64,000 nucleotides of DNA from Eubacteriales bacterium (GTDB lineage: Bacteria; Bacillota; Clostridia; Oscillospirales; Oscillospiraceae): assembly GCA_030536515.1 (NCBI GenBank), contig JAUNPV010000001.1:124001-188000 (forward strand), in the 5' to 3' direction. Made by a program: the position numbers and the translations under genes. Positions 57,917-64,000 of the stretch are shown here, in pieces. Below the pieces are notes generated by a model. The model did not search any database. It worked only from the letters and a program-made list of their open reading frames with translations, and had not been told where the DNA came from. How positions within the stretch are numbered: position 1 is the first letter of the stretch; each line of letters starts with the position of its first letter.

Positions 57917-59155
57917 ATGTCAGACGTAAGAAAAGACAGCAAAGGTCGAAAATTATGGATTGGAGAGAGCCAGCGAAAAGATGGGAAGTATGAGTACAAG
58001 TATCAGGATGCCTTCGGTAATCGGAAATTGATTTACAGCTGGAAACTGACACTTGCGGATACGGTTCCCAAAGGCAAGCGAAACGAACTGTCCCTGCGGG
58101 AAAAGGAAAAGCAGATTCAAAAGGAACTGGACAGCAATCTGGTACCCAATGGCGGCAATCTGACAGTGTTGGAGCTGGTTGAAAAGTACATCGCTCAAAA
58201 GAGAGGTGTCCGACACAATACCAGAGCCAACTACAATTTCGTGGTCAACATCATCAAGAAGGAGGCCTTCGGGCAGAAGCGGATTGATAAAGTCAAGACC
58301 TACGATGCCAAGGAGTGGCTCATCAAGCTTCAGGACGAAGGACGGGGCTACAGTACTATTCATACCGTCCGGGGCGTGGTCAGACCGGCCTTCCAGATGG
58401 CGGTGGAAAATGATTTGCTGAACAAAAATCCCTTTGAATTCCAGCTGAACACGGTGGCGGTTAACGACAGCGTCACCAGAGAAGCCATTACCCGGAAGCA
58501 GGAGAGGGCCTTTTTGGAGTTCATCAGGAACAACAAGCATTTCTGCAAGTACTATGAGGGGATCTTCATTCTCTTCAAGACGGGTCTTCGGATTTCGGAG
58601 TTCGTGGGACTGATGGTAGACGATATTGATTTTGAAAACAATCGAATCATCGTAGACCATCAGCTTCAGCGAACCAGAGATATGGAGTATGTCATTGAGG
58701 AGACCAAAACCAGCAGCGGAACCCGGATGGTGCCCATGCTGCCGGAGGTCAGGGCGTGCTTTGAAAAGATCATTGCCAGCCGGAAAAAGCCCAAGGTAGA
58801 ACCCATGATCGGCGGAAAAAGCGGTTTCCTCTATCTGGACAAGAACGGCAGACCCATGGTGGCCCTGCATTGGGAGAAGTATTTTCAGCACATCTGCGAC
58901 AAGTACAACCGCATCTATAAGGTGCAGATGCCGAAGATCACGCCCCATGTGTGCAGACACACCTTCTGCTCCAACATGGCCAAGTCCGGCATGAACCCCA
59001 AGACCCTCCAGTATATCATGGGTCACAGCGACATCGGGGTGACGCTGAACACCTACACTCACATTGGCTTTGAGGATGCCGTGGAGGAAATGCTGGGATC
59101 GGCTTCCCCGGTGCTTGAGAAAACTCGCTCGTCTCGCAAAAAACGGGTGTCGTAA
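57917..59155 (+). CDS. tyrosine-type site-specific integrase (Tn916 family)
   Basis: 412-residue recombinase that inserts and excises the element. N-terminal arm-binding domain (KDSKGRKLWIGESQRKDGKYEYKYQDAFGNRKLIYSWKL, residues about 4-41), SAM-like core-binding domain (LVEKYIAQKRGVRHNTRANYNF...), and catalytic domain with R in TGLRISEFVGL (about 223), the H-x-x-R in PHVCRHTF (about 344-350), the second H in MGHSDIGVT and the nucleophile Y in LNTYTHIG (about 380). Complete catalytic set. ATG 57917 has AAAGGAGAACGA upstream. It lies next to the right end of the element, with arm-type repeats straight after its stop. Confidence 0.95.
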   Translation: MSDVRKDSKGRKLWIGESQRKDGKYEYKYQDAFGNRKLIYSWKLTLADTVPKGKRNELSLREKEKQIQKELDSNLVPNGGNLTVLELVEKYIAQKRGVRHNTRANYNFVVNIIKKEAFGQKRIDKVKTYDAKEWLIKLQDEGRGYSTIHTVRGVVRPAFQMAVENDLLNKNPFEFQLNTVAVNDSVTREAITRKQERAFLEFIRNNKHFCKYYEGIFILFKTGLRISEFVGLMVDDIDFENNRIIVDHQLQRTRDMEYVIEETKTSSGTRMVPMLPEVRACFEKIIASRKKPKVEPMIGGKSGFLYLDKNGRPMVALHWEKYFQHICDKYNRIYKVQMPKITPHVCRHTFCSNMAKSGMNPKTLQYIMGHSDIGVTLNTYTHIGFEDAVEEMLGSASPVLEKTRSSRKKRVS

Positions 59156-59185
59156 ATATTTTTATTTACGACACTTTTTACGACA
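59147..59185. repeat. TTTACGACA arm-type sites, right end
   Basis: GTGTCGTAAAT (inverted), then ATTTACGACAC and TTTTTACGACAC in direct orientation. The same word and number as at 44999-45051. Confidence 0.78.
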
Positions 59186-59322
59186 CTCGATGGAAAAACG
59201 ATGCAACAATAAACCAAGTTAAGCAAAGATACGGTTTTTCGAAACGGTTGCAGAAATTCGTAGAAGTGCGGTAAAACAGGTATAACTAAGAATATTTTGG
59301 TATATTTAGGAGCTTTGAATAT

Positions 59323-59754
59323 ATGGTAAAAATACTATTCATTTGCCACGGCAATATCTGCCGCAGTCCCATGGGGGAGTTTATTTTGAAGGACCTAGCG
59401 GGCAGGGCCGGGGTTGCTGGGAAGTTTGAGATTGCGTCGGCGGCGGTGAGTCGGGAGGCGCTGGGGTGTGGGGTGTATGGGCCGGCGCGGCGGGAGCTGG
59501 CGGCACATGGAATTGCCTGTGAGGGCCACTGCGCCCGACAGGTCACCCGGGCGGATTACGAACATTTTGACCGGATTTATTACATGGATTCCAGCAATCT
59601 GCGCAATCTCAAAAGAATACTGCCCGATAACCCGGACAAAATCCGCCCCCTGTGCCCCCGGGACGTGGCGGACCCCTGGTACACCGGGGATTTTGAAAGC
59701 GCCTACCGGGACATTCTCTCCGGCTGCGAAAAAATAATGGAGGAATTTGCATGA
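59323..59754 (+). CDS. low-molecular-weight protein tyrosine phosphatase (element target gene)
   Basis: Cytoplasmic phosphatase of 143 residues. The P-loop CHGNICRSP (C8 nucleophile, R14) is at the extreme N-terminus, as in all LMW-PTPs, and the general-acid aspartate is in DPWYTGDFE (about residue 116). Its first eight codons and ribosome site (TTAGGAGC) come from the integrated element; the displaced original start is at 44907. The protein is thus restored with small changes (MVK for MTR). It overlaps the DUF2284 gene by 4 nt. Substrates unknown; relatives act on tyrosine or arginine phosphoproteins. Confidence 0.93.
   Translation: MVKILFICHGNICRSPMGEFILKDLAGRAGVAGKFEIASAAVSREALGCGVYGPARRELAAHGIACEGHCARQVTRADYEHFDRIYYMDSSNLRNLKRILPDNPDKIRPLCPRDVADPWYTGDFESAYRDILSGCEKIMEEFA
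59329..59353 (+). repeat. attR candidate
   Basis: Right copy of the 25-bp junction sequence; core TGCCACGGCA at 59344-59353. The element supplies the start codon and first codons of the phosphatase up to this point. Confidence 0.8.
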
Positions 59755-60284
59755 ACCGTCAACTTTTGGAGGAAAAATTGGCAGAACTGCCTCTGTATAT
59801 TTACGATTTCGTGGATATTCAGGAGCTGGAATTCAACGACCGCATCCGCTGGATTTGCGAGCACGAGTGCCCCATGTACGGCACCACCTGGGCCTGCCCT
59901 CCCGGCGTCGGCACCGTGGAGCACTGCCGGGCCAAGTGCCTGAGCTACGAGGGCTGCCTGATGATTTCCACCGTCACCGAGGTGTCGGACTTCACCGACA
60001 TTCAGGAGAGCCTGGCCACCCGCCCGGCCCACGAGGCGGTGACCAACCGGGTCCGGGACATTTTCCGGGAGCTGGGGGTGGAGCCCTACGTGCTGTCCAC
60101 CGAGGCCTGCGCCGAGTGCCCCCGGTGCGCCATTCTGGACGGCCAGCCCTGCCGCCACCCGGACCGGATGCACCCGTGCGTAGAAAGCCACGGCATCAAC
60201 GTGGTGCCCGTCATGGAGCGCCGGGGCCTGGACTTCCAGTTCGGGGAAAATGTAATCACCTGGATTTCGCTGCTGTTTTTCTGA
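59751..60284 (+). CDS. DUF2284 predicted metal-binding protein
   Basis: 177-residue cysteine-rich protein. Many cysteines sit in conserved spacing: CEHECPMYGTTWACPPGVG (residues about 36-54), HCRAKCLSYEGC, and a ferredoxin-like TEACAECPRCAILDGQPCRHPDRMHPC (about 117-143). This is the DUF2284 pattern, thought to bind iron-sulfur or another metal; no reaction is known. ATGA overlap with the phosphatase gene implies translational coupling. Confidence 0.85.
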   Translation: MNRQLLEEKLAELPLYIYDFVDIQELEFNDRIRWICEHECPMYGTTWACPPGVGTVEHCRAKCLSYEGCLMISTVTEVSDFTDIQESLATRPAHEAVTNRVRDIFRELGVEPYVLSTEACAECPRCAILDGQPCRHPDRMHPCVESHGINVVPVMERRGLDFQFGENVITWISLLFF

Positions 60285-60388
60285 GTTTTCCCGGCGGAAA
60301 CCCGGGCCGGGGGGCCGATTCTCCCGGAATGGGGCATTTTGTGAAAAATTATTTCAAAAGGGTAACAAATTGCAACAGAAAAGTTATC

Positions 60389-60417
60389 TTGACAAAGGCC
60401 CCGGAGGGAAATATACT
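60389..60417 (+). promoter_or_regulatory. promoter of surface-protein gene
   Basis: TTGACA, 17 nt, TATACT, 62 nt before the ATG at 60479. Confidence 0.88.
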
Positions 60418-60478
60418 GGATACAGATACCCTATAGGATAGGGGAAGTTTACCCTTTTTTGGGGAAAGGATGATAATT

Positions 60479-63400
60479 ATGACCAGACGATTGATTGCAT
60501 TTCTGCTGGCTGCGTGCATGGCGTTCAGTCTGCTGCCTATGGCGGCGTTTGCCGACGAAATGACAGATGTCTCCAGTGGAGAGACAAACGGCCTCGGGGG
60601 GGGGGACAGGTAACTCTGTTCCTGGCGGCGCGACAACGACTCCCGTTACAACGAATGAATCCACCGAAACCGAAAAGACCACAGACGAAGGCAAAGCCGC
60701 CCCCGAGAAGGTGACGGTTACGTTTGTGGTGGATGGTGCTGCCTATTCCACCGTCGAGGTGGAGAAGGGCGCCGCTCTGGGCGACAAGCTGCCCGCCGAC
60801 CCCACCAAGGAAGGCTTCACCTTCACCGGCTGGACCGCCGACGGCGCCCCGTTCACCAAGGAAACCGTGGTGAAGTCTGGCACCACTGTGACTGCGGGGT
60901 GGACGGAGAATGTTGTGGTTGTTTCCCAGCAGAACCCTCCTGAGGCTCCCCGTATGGCTGCGCCGAAGGCGAAAGGAACTTCAGGAGATGCCAGTCTTAC
61001 TTTGAGTGCGTGCTTTTATTATAATGGGCAGGAATACTACCCTAAGGGAGCACAGGCCAATACTGCTACGCTTTATTGCCTAGGCACGGGTGGCTGTCCG
61101 TACCATGAGTTTGACTTAACCGAGTTCCATACGAATGCTTTAAAACAGTTCTCTAAAGTTGAAGAATTTGATGGTAAAGGTTTAAAGGTCAAGACTTGGG
61201 CGAATTCTGATAACCTTGCACAAGAATATGAATTAACAAATAGCAAATTTACAACTTCGCCCCAAAAGAAATCGGTAAAGATATACTATATTGTCGAAAA
61301 AGATTCTTCGGAATATACAACAGTAAACTTCTATGATGGAAAAGCTGGAAATGGCAGTGCCTGGTGGTATGCTACAATGGAAAACGTAGTGGTGGGAAGT
61401 AAATTAACTACATTCCCAAGCGAGGATAGTCTCCTTGTGCCGGAAGGACACACATTCACCGGATGGTACATGGATGTTGGTGCAGACGGATATGGCGTTG
61501 GTACACGATACACTGATCAGCCAGTTACTAAGGATATGTGCCTTTACTCTGGGTATACTGTAAACCAATACACCGTCACCTTCGACCCCAAGGGTGGCAC
61601 TCTAGCCGACGGAACCGAAAAACTGACGGTTACCCATGGCCAGACCATTGACACTATGCCCGCTGACCCCTCCTATGACGACAATCACATCTTCAAGGGC
61701 TGGGTTGATGAAAATGGAAAAGAAGTAACTGGAAGTACCGTTGTTACAAGCAATATGACGGTTTCTGCCCAGTGGGATGAAATCTATACCCTGGAAGCAA
61801 GTGCATATCCTGCCAACTCCGGTGCTCGTGTGACCGTTACTCCAGAAGCTAATCATAACATCAATGGTAAGTCTGCGTATCCTACGGGTACTGTGCTGAC
61901 CTTAACAGCTACGAATCCCACTGTTGCACCTGGCCCTGGAAATAAGTGGGAATTCAAGGGTTGGAAGGAAAGCGATACTCAGTTCGTTGAAGGAATGACA
62001 GAACAAACTGCAACTCTCACAATGCCCGCAAACGACTATCAGATATTCGCCGTCTTTGAGCAGGTCCCCCTTGCCGAGTATACCGTTTCCTTCAATGCAA
62101 ACGGCGGCTCCGGTGAAATGAAACCCCAACAGGCTACCGAGGGGACTCCCTTCACCGTGCCCAATAGCGGCTTCGCCGCACCTGATGATAAGGTGTTTAT
62201 CGGCTGGAAAATTGAGGGTGATGCAACCGACACGCTCTATCCCGCTGGTGAGAGCATCGAAGTTACTGCTGACGTGACCCTTGTTGCGCAGTGGGATGTG
62301 GATAAGACCGGCTGGTATACCGTCACGTTCACAAGCGATGGGAAGGAAATCAGCAAGGAGACTGTGAAACCCGGCTCAACCGTCACTTTCCCCAACTCTG
62401 CTGAACTTTCCAAGGACGATTGCTGGTTCTTCGGCTGGAAGGACCAGGATGGCAAGGAATACCAGACGGATGCCCTCCCCAGCGACCTCAAGGTTGAAAA
62501 GGACATGGAATTCGATGCCATTTGGATTCCTCTGAATATTACCTTTAAAATCACCTACAACACCACAGGCGGCGCATTCACAGAAGGAAATCAGGATTGG
62601 AGCATCTCTCCGGAAAGGACATGGGAGTATTCCACCAATGTGACTAGCTTAATTCCGGTGAAGAAAAACTGCACCTTCAAGGGCTGGACTGCTGACCCCA
62701 AGACAGAAACACCTGATCCCAACTATGCGACCGGGGAGGTAGTTAATCTGACTTGGAGAAATCCTGAACTGACACTGTATGCTGTCTGGGAGGAAACAAT
62801 CACCACAGATAAGTACACCGTGAGCGTTTCCAGCAACAATGGCACCCCCTCTGGCTCTGGTACCTATGAGGCCGGCAAGCAGATCAATGTCTCCGTTACA
62901 GCTCCCGCTCAAGTAGCAGGCGACAACAAAACCTGGGACTTTGACGGTTGGACCGGTATGGAATTTAAGAATCCTTCCGAGTTGAAGCAGTCCTTCACTA
63001 TGCCCGGCAGCAACGTCACGCTGACTGCCAACTTCACGCAGAAAGAGGACCTTAATAACAACGAAATTCCCGACGAGGACGAAACCTATACCGTGACCGT
63101 TACAGCCAAGCCCGACACTGCAAAGGTTGAGGGCGGCGGCAGCTACAAGACGGGCGACAAGGTGACAGTGAAAGTCACTACTCCCACCGCCGCCCCGTCC
63201 AACGGCAAGGAGTGGGTGTTCAAGGGCTGGACCGCCAAGGGCCTGGCACTTACCGAGACAGAAAAGTACGCCGAGACTCTGAGCTTCAAGATGCCCGCCA
63301 AGGATGTAGAGCTTGAGGCAGTGTTTGAAGAGGAACACTCCGCCATTGCCTACAAAATCGAATTCTACGACCGTGGCAACATGGTCAATGTCGAATACGT

Positions 63401-63707
63401 GGCCGAGGGCAAGACGCTGGACTCCCTGCCCGACCCCGACCGCAGCGGCTACTGGCTCAAGGGCTGGTACTCCAAGACCGGCGGCAAGGGCTACAAGCTG
63501 ACCACTGACACAGAGCTGCCCGGCAAGTTCCCCGTTCGTGACGGAAACATCATCAAGGTCTATGCCTACTGGATTAAAACCGATTCCACCAACCCCAAGA
63601 CCAGCGATGATTCCAACATCTTCCTGTGGACCGCCATCCTGTGCCTGGCCACCGCCGGCCTGGCCGGTGCCGCTGCCTACACCCTGCGCACCAAAAAGCG
63701 CCGCTAA
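60479..63707 (+). CDS. large repeat surface protein, frameshifted at a G10 tract
   Basis: The ATG at 60479 (GGAAAGGATG upstream) opens a clear signal peptide, RRLIAFLLAACMAFSLLPMA, cut after AFA, then runs off frame at ten consecutive G (60596-60605) and stops at 60611. The rest of the protein is open in another frame from 60567 to 63707. Removing one G would join them through NGLGGGTGNSVPGG. The body of about 1040 residues holds several InlB-B/Listeria-Bacteroides repeats (YTVTFDPKGGTLADG, YTVSFNANGGSGEM, FKGWTADPKT). It ends in NPKTSDDSN, a hydrophobic helix and TKKRR: a sortase-type sorting signal. It is therefore a cell-wall-attached, probably phase-variable adhesin-like protein, OFF as sequenced. 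Confidence 0.82.
60596..60605 (+). repeat. homopolymeric G10 tract
   Basis: Ten G 39 codons into the surface-protein gene, just after the signal peptide. Nine or twelve G would restore the frame. Confidence 0.9.
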
Positions 63708-63718
63708 ACCATAAAATC

Positions 63719-63752
63719 GCCCCCGGAAACACAACGTTTCCGGGGGCCTTTT
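63719..63752 (+). terminator. terminator after surface-protein gene
   Basis: GCCCCCGGAAAC, five bases, GTTTCCGGGGGC, CTTTTG. Confidence 0.88.
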
Positions 63753-63753
63753 G

Positions 63754-63914
63754 CCTTCCCCTTGAGGGGAAGGTGGCCCGGCAAAGCCGGGTCGGATGAG
63801 GTGTGTACACGCTGCAAATACCTCTGCACTTCTATAGTGTATACCAGGAAAACACCTCATCAGTCATAGGCCTCTGGCGAGAGGCCTATGCCAGCTTCTC
63901 CTCAAGGAGAAGCC
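63754..63914. repeat. CCTTCCCC intergenic element, copy E
   Basis: Same subfamily as copy D: CCTTCCCCTTGAGGGGAAGG, GGCCCGGCAAAGCCGGGTC, GGATGAGGTGTGTACACGC, AACACCTCATCAGTCATAG and GCTTCTCCTCAAGGAGAAGCC. It ends one base before the stop codon of the next gene. Confidence 0.88.
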
Positions 63915-63915
63915 A

Positions 63916-64000
63916 TTATTTCGGAATCGTAATGGTCAGCACAATCTGGCTGTCTGTTTCTCTTCGCTCGGACACCGCCGGGATGCCGCTGCGCTGGATG
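63916..64000 (-). CDS. 3' end of an unidentified minus-strand gene
   Basis: Open on the minus strand to the window edge, ending IQRSGIPAVSERRETDSQIVLTITIPK and TAA. Twenty-eight codons are too few to name a family; the closing beta-strand-like segment with IVLTITIPK would fit an ATP-binding or regulatory domain end. Confidence 0.45.
   Translation of the reverse strand, partial: IQRSGIPAVSERRETDSQIVLTITIPK

Noticed and set aside
60567..63707. Treating the large ORF as a complete cytoplasmic protein starting at 60567
   Set aside because: It would lack a signal peptide although it ends in a sorting signal; a perfect signal peptide lies directly upstream in a frame joined by changing the G tract by one base.

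Overview
The window looks like a chromosomal segment of a GC-rich, Gram-positive, spore-forming gut Firmicute, most likely Clostridia, order Oscillospirales. The evidence is a spoIIP gene, single-chain glycyl-tRNA synthetase, a reverse rubrerythrin next to a PerR-like repressor, strong AGGAGG ribosome sites, a C-terminal sorting signal of the NPKTS type, and intergenic inverted-repeat elements of the CCTTCCCC...GGGGAAGGTGGC type. The genus cannot be fixed from the sequence alone.

Layout. 1-2.6 kb: an ABC importer (binding protein truncated at the window edge, permease, ATPase). 2.9-5.6 kb: a VanY-type D,D-carboxypeptidase with cell-wall-binding repeats and an ECF sigma/anti-sigma pair. 6-20.8 kb: housekeeping genes (glyQS, tRNA-Val, sfsA, a C_GCAxxG_C_C protein, a C39-like protein, a trmB-nitroreductase-mnmG operon, a glycosyltransferase, tadA, spoIIP, reverse rubrerythrin, perR) separated by repeat-rich spacers. 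21.1-22.8 kb: a lower-GC AlbA_2-domain gene lying between two near-identical 97-nt direct repeats. 23.2-44.8 kb: a pectin/rhamnogalacturonan locus made of a GH43 enzyme, a YesL/YesN/YesM-like regulatory set, an LplB/YtcP/LplA-type oligosaccharide importer, a GH106-like enzyme, an intracellular GH28, an uncharacterised 611-residue protein, and the complete galacturonate route uxaB-uxaA-uxaC-eda-kdgK. The logic is: sense the oligosaccharide, import it, cut it in the cytoplasm, and convert galacturonate to pyruvate and glyceraldehyde-3-phosphate.

44.9-59.35 kb is a lower-GC integrative element inserted in the 5' end of a low-molecular-weight protein tyrosine phosphatase gene. The original first codons are left behind at the left end, and the element supplies replacement codons at the right end. 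It carries TnpV, a DUF6809-like protein, a Fic protein, a ribbon-helix-helix repressor leading a type I restriction-modification operon (hsdM, an unknown zinc-finger/DUF4145-like gene, hsdS, hsdR), a divergent block (AlbA_2 regulator, membrane protein, GIY-YIG/DUF4357 protein), a relaxase-like remnant, and a Tn916-type excisionase and integrase.

59.3-64 kb: the repaired phosphatase gene, a DUF2284 protein, and a large repeat-containing surface protein. Its signal peptide is separated from its body by a frameshift at a run of ten G, which suggests phase variation. The last bases hold the 3' end of a minus-strand gene.
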